A stretch of 64,000 bases of DNA, from the NCBI GenBank assembly GCA_037833965.1, contig AP031354.1, forward strand, positions 25,336,001 to 25,400,000, written 5' to 3'. Positions 1-10,179 of the stretch are shown here, one piece after another. This stretch comes from Marchantia polymorpha subsp. ruderalis. Lineage: Eukaryota; Streptophyta; Marchantiopsida; Marchantiales; Marchantiaceae. The notes beneath the pieces are model-generated. The model made no database searches. It was not told the DNA's origin and saw only the letters and a program-made list of their open reading frames with translations. The translations under genes were made by a program, and so were the position numbers. The stretch's first letter is position 1. Each line of letters opens with the position of its first letter.

Positions 1-894
1 GAAGCGGATTCTGTGCAGAAAACGCCAACAGGGGTGTTGTGCGAGCAGATAGTTCCACTCCTGCGATATCTGGATCGCAAGACATCCAAGTACTCGGGTA
101 CCGGAAAGCCGCAGTCTTATGTGGAGACTGTCAAGCGAAGGACGAGGAGCAAGGTGGCCACTTGGGCCTCTAGGTGCCAAGTATTGCAGGATAGGAACAC
201 TGCCCTCCGACAACACCTGGCGGTCACACAGAAGCTATACCAAGCCTTGCAGCAGCAGAGGGAGGATGCGGCGACAAAAAGCCAGGCGGATGCCGAGCTA
301 ATGCGGGCAAAGATCGAGTCGGAATTGCAGGAAGAGCGGAGACAAAACCGCATCCTAGCAGCAGAGCTTGCGCGTAAGACGCGCGCCTTAGAAGAAAGTC
401 AAAGAATACGCAAGGAGGATGAGGAGTTGTTGCGCAACTTGCAATCCGAGTGCTCGGATTTGCGGGCGCAGCGTGCGGAAGCGGAAATGCAGCTAGCGGA
501 GGTAGAAGGCAGCTGCAGGGCGCGAGAAGAGTTGGCGACGCGGGTGACTCACTGCCTAAAAGGATACGCCCATTGGGAGGTGGCAGCTCAAGAGAGGATC
601 ACACACAGGGAGTTCGAGCTTCGGGCGGCGGCATTGACGGAGGGTGACAGTCGGAGTCGGCGGTGAGTAGCGAGGAAATTAGAAACCTTCTTGTCGGGTG
701 CGCGCGACACTATGGCGCACTTAGAGTCGGAAGTGACTGCAGCCCTCCGACGCCTGGGGTTGCGCAGCCGGTCGGAAGATTGGCAGGGTAGAGACAGCGA
801 GCGAAGCAGTCCGGCGCGCAGGAGGCGCAGCACCGGATCTGCAGAGTGCAGTAGCGTAGTTTGGTTTCGTGCAAATGTTGCGAGTAGTAGATAG
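1..894 (+). pseudogene. LTR-encoded coiled-coil ORF, C-terminal remnant
   Basis: This reading frame is homologous to the C-terminal third of the 1044-codon ORF in element A. It shares the block EQIVPLLRYLDRK near its start, the long heptad-like Glu/Arg/Leu-rich coiled coil, the block CLKGYAHWEV, and the LRRLGLRSR motif near the end. An in-frame TGA at 664-666 replaces an Arg/Lys position of the intact copies; after it the homologous frame continues to about 892. The N-terminal part is cut by the window edge. The function of the family is unknown; no enzymatic motif is visible. I call it a decayed copy because of the stop. Confidence 0.8.
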
Positions 895-1854
895 GATAGC
901 GTAGTGTTAGTAAGGACCTTTGAGGGTATAAAGTAGATCAAGGCGTTTTGCCTTGGGACTCTTCCAGTTGCGGAAGTGCAGATCAAGAACTCACTTTCTT
1001 GGCGTGTTTGTGCATTTTGGTCCTGGCACCACGTAGAGAAGCTGCAGCATAGCGAAGTTACCGTATGTTGTAGTTGAAGGCCTTCGGCTGAATGTTCAGA
1101 GCTAGCATCCGGTTAGAGACTTGAGTAGTGCGGATCTGCACCTGCGGGTGATTTCTGATGCTCAGAGCCGGCTGCGAGTTAGAGACTTGAACAATTCCCC
1201 CTTACTCCTTCGAGTGACATATCCTGATTGTACTCCTACGGGAAGTTTCCCCTGAATGCCAAAGTGAAGTTTTATTACTTCGTGTAAGCCTTGGTTTGCA
1301 ATTCAGGTTGTGTGTGTGTTACTGGATTGTGTCTCAGTTAATTTCTCAGTCGGTCCTGCACTCCCTGCGTTTGGTGTGAGTCGAGGGTGACGTCCACGGC
1401 GTATGAAGAGGCTTCGTTCCGAAGTGGGAAGTCCAGTCCGGGTACCCTACGCTAGTTCCTGGCGGAAGGGCAGTAAAAGCCGGAGTGGGAGTCACTACCT
1501 GCAGAACCTCTGAGTGAACTTTTGAGACACTTTCCCCCTGAAATCCGAAGCGGAGGTCCTGACCGACCTCCGAGTTGTGCTTTTGCCAGTTTCAGGTGTG
1601 TGTGTGTGTGTGTGTGTTGAGTGACTAAGCTGTACTGTGCATCCTCCGAGCATCCTCCGAGTCGAGATCCTCCTCCGAGTCGAGCCTCCGAGTCGAGCAC
1701 TGCAGTATTTCTGGGAGTGACAGTCGCCTGAGAATTCAAACTCTACAAAAGTCTGTTAAACGTGACACTTTTTACTCTGTGTGTTGCCTCTGTCCCTGTG
1801 GGTTCGATCTTTTTACCACCATACTGCAGTTTTAGCCTTTGGTGGGTTATTACA
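1..1854 (+). repeat. LTR fragment, right end (old copy, plus orientation)
   Basis: The stretch runs from inside the LTR-encoded ORF to the LTR terminus ending GGGTTATTACA at 1854. Matching the 6036-11424 LTR in reverse orientation, it holds in order the coiled-coil end of the ORF, a TATA box (TATAAAG, 927-933), the R-U5 region with a (TG)n tract near 1597-1618, and the conserved end. It is much diverged from elements A and B and its left part lies outside the window. The sequence directly after 1854 does not show the spacer and primer-binding site seen in element A, so this is a solo LTR or a truncated copy. Confidence 0.85.
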
Positions 1855-1904
1855 TATACCTAGAGAATCCGTCGAGCAAACTATAAAACTCGTGCCCCGC
1901 AACA

Positions 1905-2230
1905 TGGTCCAAAATGACATCCGTGAATGGGAGGAGGTGATGATCCTTCCGCGTCACCGCGTTCAACTTTCAAAAATCCTGACACACCTTGATCTTCCCT
2001 GTTAATTTCTTTGGCACGATAACTATTGGGGAGACCCAATCACTATTGAGGATTGGATAGATAATTCCAGCACTCAAGTACTTATCAATTTTGTCCTTAA
2101 CCAGCAAGGAGTATTTTGGGTTTAGCCTGTACTGGCGTTGGCGAACTGATACCGCGCCGTCCAACAAATCAATTCAATGTTCGCCATACTGAGCAGGTAT
2201 TCCCTTCACCGTCCCTTTGCAGATATTACA
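1905..2230 (-). pseudogene. Ty3/gypsy reverse transcriptase fragment
   Basis: The minus strand encodes a piece of the RT N-terminal region, with RQRQYRLNPKYSLLV, a KYLSAGIIYP block and WVSPIVIVPKK, matching residues about 85-165 of the pol ORF at 11462-14293. The match continues as a degraded stretch at 1905-1975, where frame is lost. It lies immediately beyond an LTR of opposite orientation, so it belongs to a different, older insertion. No catalytic Asp box is included. Confidence 0.85.
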
Positions 2231-4420
2231 CTTCGATTTGAGGAAAAAAACAAGATTAAATAGCAATCTAAGAATAATGTACAATTGATGTAGCCAATGA
2301 TGTCATATGAGATTTAAAAATTCATTTTGCATGATTTGTTTACTGAAAATTTCATTACAAATATTTGGAAGAAAAATGTTTTTGGATACCAAAATGTACA
2401 ATTTAATAGCATTATAAAGATTTTTTATTGTTTGTGGAAAATAAAGTGAGCTTTGTTTTAGATTTTTACTTCATGTTTGGATTTTATTTGTAGCTTAAGT
2501 TACCAATGTTCAAAGTTAACAGATTTTGACAAGAATCAAAAGTAAACTCTTGAAAAATGTCGTGTAAGTTTGATAACTTTGTTTGTTTTCATAGAAAGAT
2601 CATGAAATTTTATATGAGAATAAATCTAGAGCTATAGTCAAATTGCTTTGATATCTTCTTAAATTAATTATTTTACTTTGTTTACATTTGTGAGTTGATA
2701 CTAAAACAATTGCAAAAGAGAAGAGTAACCTCACATTATTTCTACTCCTATTTAAAAATTCTATCTACATTTCTAACTCCTATATGTATCGTTCATGTTG
2801 ACGATCATACTACATAAGTCTCAACATCAATCTACTCTTGCATTTAAGATCTACTGCTGCTTTCATTTCTTGCAACCCATCAAAAACTCTTGTCGGAGAT
2901 GATTCATGTTGTTCATGGATCTATGACAGATGTTTAGATAGAATTACTAGATCACACTAAAAGTGTGGTCAAGATAAGCTTAAGTACTTCAAACTTATCA
3001 AACATTTGAATATAGCATCTTTACACATAGTAACATAGTTGGAGCATCTCATTCACAAAGCCATCATCCATCGTGACAGTTTGATCTTTACCTTGCCAGG
3101 TCCGGCATGAAAATTTATCAAGAAGCATCATTCAATGTGACCACTCGATCTTTGACTCGCATGGATAAGCATGAAAATTTATCAACTGCGGTTTTGGATA
3201 ATGTTTCTATAAATGTTAGTTTTGAATCTTATTGTATTTGCCATTATTGAAAAATGTGAGATATCAACTTCAGTTGTATGTCTTTTCTTTGTAGAGTATT
3301 TGTTGTTTAGAAATAGCTCGCTAAGTCATATCCTATGGGCTGTGTAGGAATTGACGGCTTCGATTGATTCTTATCTTTACTGTTTAAAGTACCATTATAA
3401 GTCGGATGATATAAGGCCAGTCAGCGAATTAAGGCTCGGAGCATTACAGTCATAAGGTTTTCAAGAATAGTCGAGAGCTAGAATGGGGAGACATCTAGGG
3501 AAGAAAGTCACATGTGAGGAAGTGTTAGTCTTGCTCGGAAAACAATAGTGATTTCTCGGATGTGTAGTTTTCAGTAGACTGAAACCTTGTAATGGCGATA
3601 AGAAGGTTAAGTCTGAAGAAACTGATCTTGGAGATATATACTCGAACTGCCTTCATTGAGGAGTTCCGCGGGGAGTAGGCTTTCAAGCTGAACCTAGTCA
3701 ACAAATGATTGTGTCTCTATGGTGTGTGGACTATGCTTTTCTGTAGGTGATGGGCATTAAAATCCCTAAAAATAACTTAGCTTGCGTTACTATCAACAAT
3801 CTATTAAAGCAAAAATATGCTTCTTAGTGCATATATTTGATTGTCACAGCTCTTAAAGCTACTTCCATATAAGATTGAGTTGTGATGTAATACAAAAGGT
3901 TGAGACATCTCTCTAAACCTGAACTGAGTATCTTGGAAAGTATAGTGAATGATGTGAAGTTATATAAATAAATACTACAATATTTAATTCTTGTGACAGG
4001 AATAAGTCACAAGATTTTATTCCCTAAAAACATCATCAAACATATCAAGATAGTTGTTGAAAATCATTCACTATGAAACTTAAAGTCTTACAAAAACATA
4101 CAAGGTGCATAGCGATACCTTACTTTCATTGATGAGAAAGGTCGGAAGAGTTTTGTTTACTTGCTAAGATGAAGCACTGACAAAATCTCACAGATTCTCA
4201 CACAGAATCTCACAAACGGAAAAAAAACCTTAAAAAAGAATTAAGCCATATGGAGGCACATATTCATGAATCACAAATATCGTAATTTAGTGGATCGTTG
4301 TGGGATTTCAATAGATGTCAAAGCTAGACATAGCCCGTTACACACTAAATTCGCAGAAAACTTGAAAATTAAGTTTTCTGCGAATCAATTTATTATCAAG
4401 GACAAAGTTATGAGTCAACC
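2231..4420. other. AT-rich intergenic DNA, no recognisable gene
   Basis: No long open frame and no protein homology that I can recognise in six frames. A short imperfect direct repeat is visible around 3065-3190, where a block ending CATGAAAATTTATCA recurs about 65 bp apart. The region probably consists of decayed transposon sequence, given the copia relic directly downstream. Confidence 0.5.
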
Positions 4421-4424
4421 AAGG

Positions 4425-4800
4425 ACAAAGCTAGGAGCATGATAGCTTCTGCTGATTTCAAGATGGAAATTAGAATATCAGCTCTGAAGATTGCTACCAA
4501 CATAAAAAACACAATCCCTATTTCAGCGCTGAATGATGTCACACCAAAAGAAGCATGGCCTGGTAAGCAACCTGACCTTACAATGTAGAGCGTTTGATTT
4601 CCTAGCTAACTCTATTTGACCTAGGAAGCACAAGAAGAAATTATGTATAAAAGCTTCAAGTTTCATCTTCTTTGGCTATGAAGAAGGATTGAAAGGGTTT
4701 ATTCTGTTCGATCCAAAAGAATTTAGAGTACAGATATACGCTTTGACTACGCTTTGACGAGAAAATTAGTTGACAAAAGGAAAAAAGTTTAAGCATTAAA
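4425..4800 (+). pseudogene. Ty1/copia integrase remnant
   Basis: Translation of the plus strand around 4430-4580 gives a string resembling the end of a copia integrase core: RSMIAS, then IKNTIPISAL, then TPKEAWPGKQPDL. In intact elements these correspond to the ARxML/I, YxxNRxPxxAL and TPxExWxGxKPDL blocks. Downstream, with frame changes, the pieces resemble the following region (a Y/F-L-G-Y, K-G-Y-x-L/F-x-D-P and V-x-x-S-R-D-V-x-F-D-E pattern). Several stops and frameshifts make it non-functional. No RT or RNase H domain could be recognised after it. Confidence 0.7.
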
Positions 4801-5962
4801 AATCTGTTAGCACTATAGCACCTATTGGTATATCTACTATAGGACAATATCACGAGTAGTGATGATGATCAAAGGATATTATAATTCAAATCAAATGCTT
4901 TGTAGAAAATCAAATCATTTGAAGTTCTTGAAGCTTAATGTTAAGAGAGATCTAGTAACGTAGATGCTAGAGAAGAAGTAGATGGACGAACTGGTCAAAA
5001 TTTAGGATCATCTCATGTGCATGTCTGTGTGAGGAGTTCGGCAAAGCATAAAAGAGGTTGGAAAAGCTGAGGAACTCTCTCCGATTAACCTGTAAGACCT
5101 TCTATTCTTACAGGTTAAAATTTCAGAATCAAAATTTAGGGATTCTTAAAAAGGTGGGAGAAACTGAGGAAGTGGCTCTCAGAAGGTCCAGCAGGTTAAA
5201 TCTTAAAGCTTAAGATTTAAAGTTTTTTATAGTAGCTCAGGTCTGAGACGCAGATATACATATTATTTGCACATTCTAATAGCACTAAAGCGAAAGTCAT
5301 CTGAAATACCGTTAGTTTTGATTTTGATACAGTTTACTACACCCCAAAGTGGCTCAAGTGTTAGTGTAAGAGTGTATAATATTCTCCAAGATACGTCTTT
5401 GTATCAAAACTAGAGACTCTCTTTCTCCTGTTGACATCATTATGCAATTGCAAGCATCAAATCTTGGGTTTCTAGCACTTTATTTTAGTAAACTTGCATC
5501 GAATTTAGATCTCTTGTCCACTTATAACCAAAAGTATCAACCAGCTTTGTCAATTCTTAGCCGCGGATGGGCGCTTGAAAATTTTGACTCTTATTTTGAA
5601 CACTTTAACATACTGATAAGCTGAATCTCGAAGCTCGCTGCAAATGAAATGTAATCTGCATATTTCCATAGATGGTTGTAGACTGCGACATCTGATGGAA
5701 ATTAGACCCGCTGCTGTAAATAGAACAAAGATACTCTTGATAAATTAACTGTTCGTTTGAAACTTGGAGTAGAACTAGCTTATGAAGTTATTCTTCACTA
5801 TTGATGGATGTAGCTGTAAATATGATGATTTGCAAAAAAAACCTTAGACTTCAGTGTCATTGAATCACTAGATTCTACCTTTATTTCCTTTATACAAGCT
5901 TTATGCATGGCGACTTGAGATCGTATTCCATTTCCAAAATTTCCAAAATTGTTCCTAACAGA
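4801..5962. other. AT-rich DNA, no recognisable gene
   Basis: Only short chance frames occur. The stretch may include further copia decay products, but I could not recognise RT motifs. It ends at the target duplication of the solo LTR. Confidence 0.4.
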
Positions 5963-5967
5963 GATTT
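5963..5967. repeat. Target-site duplication GATTT (left copy, solo LTR)
   Basis: GATTT directly precedes the TGTAATAACC terminus at 5968 and recurs at 24768-24772 directly after the TACCACA terminus. Five-bp duplications are the norm for Ty3/gypsy integration. It defines the outer solo LTR as an insertion in its own right. Confidence 0.85.
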
Positions 5968-6030
5968 TGTAATAACCCACCAAAGGCTAAAACTGCAGTA
6001 TAGCAGCAAAAAGGTCGAACCCACAAGGAC

Positions 6031-6035
6031 AGAGG
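6031..6035. repeat. Target-site duplication AGAGG (left copy, element A)
   Basis: AGAGG precedes the LTR terminus at 6036 and recurs at 22610-22614 after the other terminus. Removing A plus one copy restores a continuous solo-LTR sequence (GACAGAGGCAACACACAG). Confidence 0.9.
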
Positions 6036-7001
6036 TGTAATAACCCACTAAAGGCTAAAACTGCAATATAGTGGTAGAAAGGTCGAACCCACAGGGACAG
6101 AGGAACACACAGGGTACAAAGTGTCACGTTTTAACAGACTATTGAGGAGTTTGAATTCTCAGGCAACTGTCACTCCCAGAAATACTGCAAGTGTCCACTC
6201 GGAGCGCACTCGGAGGTCGCACAGTGCAGCGTAACACACACACACACACACACCTGAAACTACAGAAACACAACCCAGAGATCCGTTAGGACCTCTACTT
6301 CAGGATTTCAGGGGGAAAGTCTCTCACGAGCACACTCGGCAAAGCTGCGGGCAGTGACTTCCAACTCCGGCTTTTACAACGCTTCCACTAGCTTGCTGCT
6401 AGTGTAGGAAACCCGGTTTGGACTGCCTACTTCGGATCGAAGTCACTCATACGCGGTGAACAACACTCTCAACTCACAAAACGCGCAGAGAACACAGGTC
6501 CACACTGAAGGACTCACTGTGAAACGTTCCAGTAACACAACAACAGTCTATTGAAGAGTTTGAATTCTCAGGCACTTGTCATTCCCAGAAATACTACAGG
6601 GGTTACCCTCAAAGCACCTGCTGCAGCGTAACCTGAATTTACAACCAAGGCTTACACGAAGTAGCAAAACTTCACTTTGGCATTCAGGGGAAAAATCCCA
6701 AGGAGTACAATCAGAAAGAAACACTCGAAGGTGTAGGGGCGAAACTGTTCAAGTATCTAACTAGTCACTGGCTCTGAGCATCGGCAGTCACCCGCAGGTG
6801 CAGATCCGAACTACTCAAGTCTCTAACCAATGTACTAGCTCTGAACATTCGGCCGAAGGCCTTCAGCTACAAAATGCGGAACGCTAAGTTGTAACTCCTC
6901 GTGCGTGGTGACAGAACTCAAGGACACAAACACGCAAAGGAAATGGGTTCTTGATCTGCACTTCTGATGGGAAAGAACCCCAGGCAAAACGCCTGGAACT
7001 A
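6036..7001 (-). promoter_or_regulatory. R-U5 leader of element A (3' LTR copy), internally duplicated
   Basis: This stretch lies downstream of the TATA box in element sense and has no coding frame of note. Two blocks around 6140-6200 and 6545-6605 are imperfect direct repeats about 405 bp apart, sharing GAGTTTGAATTCTCAGGCA. A second pair near 6755-6860 shares CTAGCTCTGA-type and TCTAACCA/TCTAACTA strings. A CA/TG microsatellite lies at about 6235-6254. The same arrangement is found in every LTR of the window, so the leader architecture is conserved. Confidence 0.6.
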
Positions 7002-7008
7002 TTTTATA
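7002..7008 (-). promoter_or_regulatory. TATA box of 3' LTR, element A
   Basis: The minus strand reads TATAAAA in the context GGTATAAAATAG, directly upstream of a GCGTTTTGCC stretch. Equivalent TATAAAG boxes sit at the same place in the other LTRs (927-933, 47365-47371, 48405-48411, 50641-50647). It marks the U3/R side of the LTR and lies about 36 bp after the stop of the LTR ORF. Confidence 0.75.
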
Positions 7009-7044
7009 CCTTCTAAGTCCTACCTAGCACTACACTGCACTACG

Positions 7045-10000
7045 CTACACGCCTGCACGGAACCACGCTACACTACACTCCGCGGAACCTGTACTACGTC
7101 TCCTGCGCGGCCAACTGCCGCGCACTAGCTCCCTACCCTGCCACTCTTCCGCTCGACTACGCAGTCCCAACCGCTGCAACGCCGCGGACACCTCCCCCTC
7201 GAGGGCGGACATGGTATCCTGTGCCTTCGACAGAAAGGCCTCGAGCTTCTTCGCTACCTTCCGCCGACTCCTACTGTCGCCTGACAACAACCCGGCTGCG
7301 CGCAATTCAAACTCACGCAGTGTGAGTTTCTCCTGCGCCTTCACTTCCCAGTGGGCGTAGCCCTTGAGACAGTGGGCGACTCGCCTCGCCGTCTCCACCT
7401 TCGTGCGATCCGCCTCCTTCCTGCGATCCTCTTCAATGGTCACTAATTGCGATTCGGCTTCAGCACGTTGCGCCCTCAATTCGCCACACTCTGACTGTAA
7501 ACTGCGGATTAATTCTTCATCCGCCTGCCGTGCGAGCTGACATTGTTCCAACAACCGCGTCTGTCGCACGAGCTCCTCTGACAAAATCCGATTCTGGGCC
7601 TGCTCAAAATCGAGTGCTTCCTTGACCTTCACCTGCTCCTTGGTGAGCTCGCCCAGTTTCTCATCCTTCATCTTCTCGGAGTGCTTGTAGAATTTCTGAT
7701 TAAGCTTGTACTGTCCCCACAAGCACTCATGCTTCTCCTTCAAGTCCCTCAACTCCTGGTCCACTCTAGCTAATAGCTTGCTGGTGTGGACTTTAGTGCG
7801 AGTCCGCCTGCGCACTAACTCGATGTAAGATCCCGGCTGGAGTGGGTCGGCGTATTTATCGACCTTGCGATCCAAGTACCGCAGCAACGGGATCACCTGC
7901 TCAGAGAGCGCCGCCGCCGGCGCTCCAACAATTTCCTCCTCCTCCTCCTCGGTGTCTTCTGCTCCTGACATTTCTTCCGTGGAGCCTCCGTCCTCATCAT
8001 CCGAGTGGAGAATTTCAGTCGCCATTGATTGCGTCGGCGACTGCCCCGAGTGGGGCTGCACGTCCTCGACGTGTGCTGCCTGCGAAGGCACGGCTGCAGC
8101 CTCGCTGCTCGTCGCCAAAATGTCTAAGGCGGAAGGCGAATGTATCCGAGCGGCATCCCCGTCGCTCGCTGGTTGATTGCCCACCGCATTCTCTCTGTCT
8201 CTGTCGTCCGTCGCCGAAGGCGATCGAGCGGAGGGTGGCTGCGCGGGATTGGATTGCGCATCGCGCATCGAGATGTCGTCCCGCGGACAGTCACTCCGCT
8301 CCTCCGTCTGCTGCTCCCTTGATCGGTCCGTGGGGGCTGTGCCCGGCCCGTGCGCAGGCGCATGTGCCGGCGCCTTGTCCGCCGCAGGCGTAGCGCCGCG
8401 GACATCTATCGCCGAAGGCGACATGGCCGGGGGCCGCACGCCCGATGTTCCTTGGCCTATAGGCCCTACCGCCGAAGGCGCATCTATCGGCGTACTTCCC
8501 GCCGATGGTGCGGCCTCCGCACGCTCTCTGCTCGTATCTCCTCGGCTCGAAGGCCCTGGCGCCGAAGGCGCGAATTGCGGCGCGTGGTGCGCCGGAGGGT
8601 CTGGCCCCGAGGGCCGGTGTCTCGTAGGCGGTTCTTCCGCCGGCTCCTTCCCCTTCCTGCGTTGGAACGGGGGTGATTCTTGCCTGTGCACAGGCGGCAC
8701 GTGCGGAGGTGTTCTGTGCACAGGTGACCTGTGCACAGGCGACCTGTGCACAGGCGGACTGCTCCTTCCCACGCGTAAGCGTAGATCCACGTCCACTTGT
8801 GTTCGCCGATCCGCGGAGGCTCGTCCGTCCGCGGAGGTTCGCCTGTGCGCAAACGGAACATCTGTCCGCATCGCACGTGGTAACTCCGGAGGCCCTTGGC
8901 CCGTAGGCGGCCTCTCTCCCGACGAGGTTGCAGCGTGGCCCGTCGCTCCTGCGGTCGTCCGCGCTTCTTCTCGCCTCTCTGGCGACGCACTTCCTATCTC
9001 CGTCGCAATCGTCGCCGTGTCTGCACTGTCAGCTGGCAACACCAGTCTGCGTGCCTTCTGCTTCGGCCGGCTGTATGGCTCGCACAGCGGCCGCGGTCGA
9101 ATGGGAGCAGAGAGTTCTTGATGCTGCTCCTCTTCGGCCTCTTCCCTCCATCGCCGCTTCCGCGGCACTCGCGCTGCAGGGGTGTGTCTCCCTTCGTCTC
9201 TTCGTCTTGATGGGGTAGAAGTCGGTGACTCCTCCGCATCAGTGTCGACCTCGTTCTCCCGCACATACTTCCCGGGATGGTCGATGGACAATGGCGGAAA
9301 ATGTTCAAGCTCCGCCGCTGTCAAACAATTCCGCTGTCGATAAAAATTGATGAGGAAAGGAGAAAGATGGTTTAGCGTTCCCCCCTTCTCCTCAAACGCG
9401 TGCTGTCGCATCACTCTGTGCAAGATGCTCGCCCAGTGAATTGGAGTTCCCTCGATGACGCACTCCACAAAAGAGACCTGCCACAATGTGATGTAGCAGG
9501 CGCGGTGCGGCTGCAGTAATTGCATCAGCGCCGCGGACAAAGTCCGGCGAAATCGATCTTTGTAATCACGGGTCCTGTACCCATTCTTGGTAGACCTCCC
9601 GGTCTTGAACAGCTCCACAAATTGCGCTTCTTCTTGCTTGGTCACCTTGATGCTCTCGCTGTCGAAAAGGAGATGCCCTGGCATGCCAGCACATCTTCCC
9701 AACGCCTGCGCCCAATCTTGGACTGTCCACCGGTCAACATGCGGACGCAATCCGCGCGAGGGTGGTCCCTGTGGCTCTAGCCACTCGCGCACCATATTCG
9801 CGCAGATGTAATTCCATCCCCATAGCAAGAAATCGAGCTTTCTTGCTATTAAGCGCTCTTCGAAAGCGCGCAGCCCGTTCTGCGGCAGGCGAAGTGGCAC
9901 CATCCGCAATCTGCTCGGTCTCGTCATTGCGTTCCTGGGGTTCGCTCGCCCGCTCATTCTACTTCCGCACTGTCCGCGTTTCTTTCTCTCTCGGCAAACT

Positions 10001-10179
10001 CTAATCGCTCTCAATTCCAAATCACGCGCACTCACTTCTCCCTCAATCAACAAGAAATCTCCTGAGCGACGACGACGAGAATGTTCCGCAGCCAGCAGAT
10101 GGATGCGCGCAGCGCGCACAAGAGATTGGAATCGCGAATTCAAGAATGGGACGCTCTCCGCCGCCCGGTCGAAGGTCAT
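7045..10179 (-). CDS. LTR-encoded protein, 1044 aa (3' LTR copy of element A), function unknown
   Basis: An uninterrupted 1044-codon frame lies wholly inside U3. Residues about 85-330 form a helical, Trp-rich domain (DFLLWGWNYICANM, RTRDYKDRFRRTL, GTPIHWASILHRVM, GGTLNHLSPFLINFYRQ) that I do not recognise as a known enzyme; it is loosely reminiscent of the helical domains of plant transposon accessory proteins. Residues about 330-720 are Pro/Arg/Ser-rich, with VHR repeats near 475-497. An acidic run (TEEEEEE) sits near 745-755. Residues about 770-1000 are a long coiled coil starting at SEQVIPLLRYLDRK. No signal peptide or membrane segment is seen. The first ATG gives 1044 aa, but homology with the old copy at 52632-54035 begins near residues 74-85 (MSGR or NAM), so a later start is possible. 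Being in the 3' LTR, it would be carried near the 3' end of the genomic RNA. Confidence 0.8.
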   Translation of the reverse strand: MTFDRAAESVPFLNSRFQSLVRAARIHLLAAEHSRRRRSGDFLLIEGEVSARDLELRAIRVCRERKKRGQCGSRMSGRANPRNAMTRPSRLRMVPLRLPQNGLRAFEERLIARKLDFLLWGWNYICANMVREWLEPQGPPSRGLRPHVDRWTVQDWAQALGRCAGMPGHLLFDSESIKVTKQEEAQFVELFKTGRSTKNGYRTRDYKDRFRRTLSAALMQLLQPHRACYITLWQVSFVECVIEGTPIHWASILHRVMRQHAFEEKGGTLNHLSPFLINFYRQRNCLTAAELEHFPPLSIDHPGKYVRENEVDTDAEESPTSTPSRRRDEGRHTPAARVPRKRRWREEAEEEQHQELSAPIRPRPLCEPYSRPKQKARRLVLPADSADTATIATEIGSASPERREEARTTAGATGHAATSSGERPPTGQGPPELPRAMRTDVPFAHRRTSADGRASADRRTQVDVDLRLRVGRSSPPVHRSPVHRSPVHRTPPHVPPVHRQESPPFQRRKGKEPAEEPPTRHRPSGPDPPAHHAPQFAPSAPGPSSRGDTSRERAEAAPSAGSTPIDAPSAVGPIGQGTSGVRPPAMSPSAIDVRGATPAADKAPAHAPAHGPGTAPTDRSREQQTEERSDCPRDDISMRDAQSNPAQPPSARSPSATDDRDRENAVGNQPASDGDAARIHSPSALDILATSSEAAAVPSQAAHVEDVQPHSGQSPTQSMATEILHSDDEDGGSTEEMSGAEDTEEEEEEIVGAPAAALSEQVIPLLRYLDRKVDKYADPLQPGSYIELVRRRTRTKVHTSKLLARVDQELRDLKEKHECLWGQYKLNQKFYKHSEKMKDEKLGELTKEQVKVKEALDFEQAQNRILSEELVRQTRLLEQCQLARQADEELIRSLQSECGELRAQRAEAESQLVTIEEDRRKEADRTKVETARRVAHCLKGYAHWEVKAQEKLTLREFELRAAGLLSGDSRSRRKVAKKLEAFLSKAQDTMSALEGEVSAALQRLGLRSRAEEWQGRELVRGSWPRRRRSTGSAECSVAWFRAGV

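Noticed and set aside
8177..9121. A 314-codon plus-strand frame antisense to the LTR ORF, also in the other LTR copies
   Set aside because: It is a shadow of the GC-rich, palindrome-rich linker; its protein is Cys/Gly/Ala low complexity, and it is not kept in older copies.
7045..10179. LTR ORF as an envelope-like gene
   Set aside because: No signal peptide, membrane segment or glycosylation-rich ectodomain, and it lies in the LTR and not between pol and LTR as env-like genes do.
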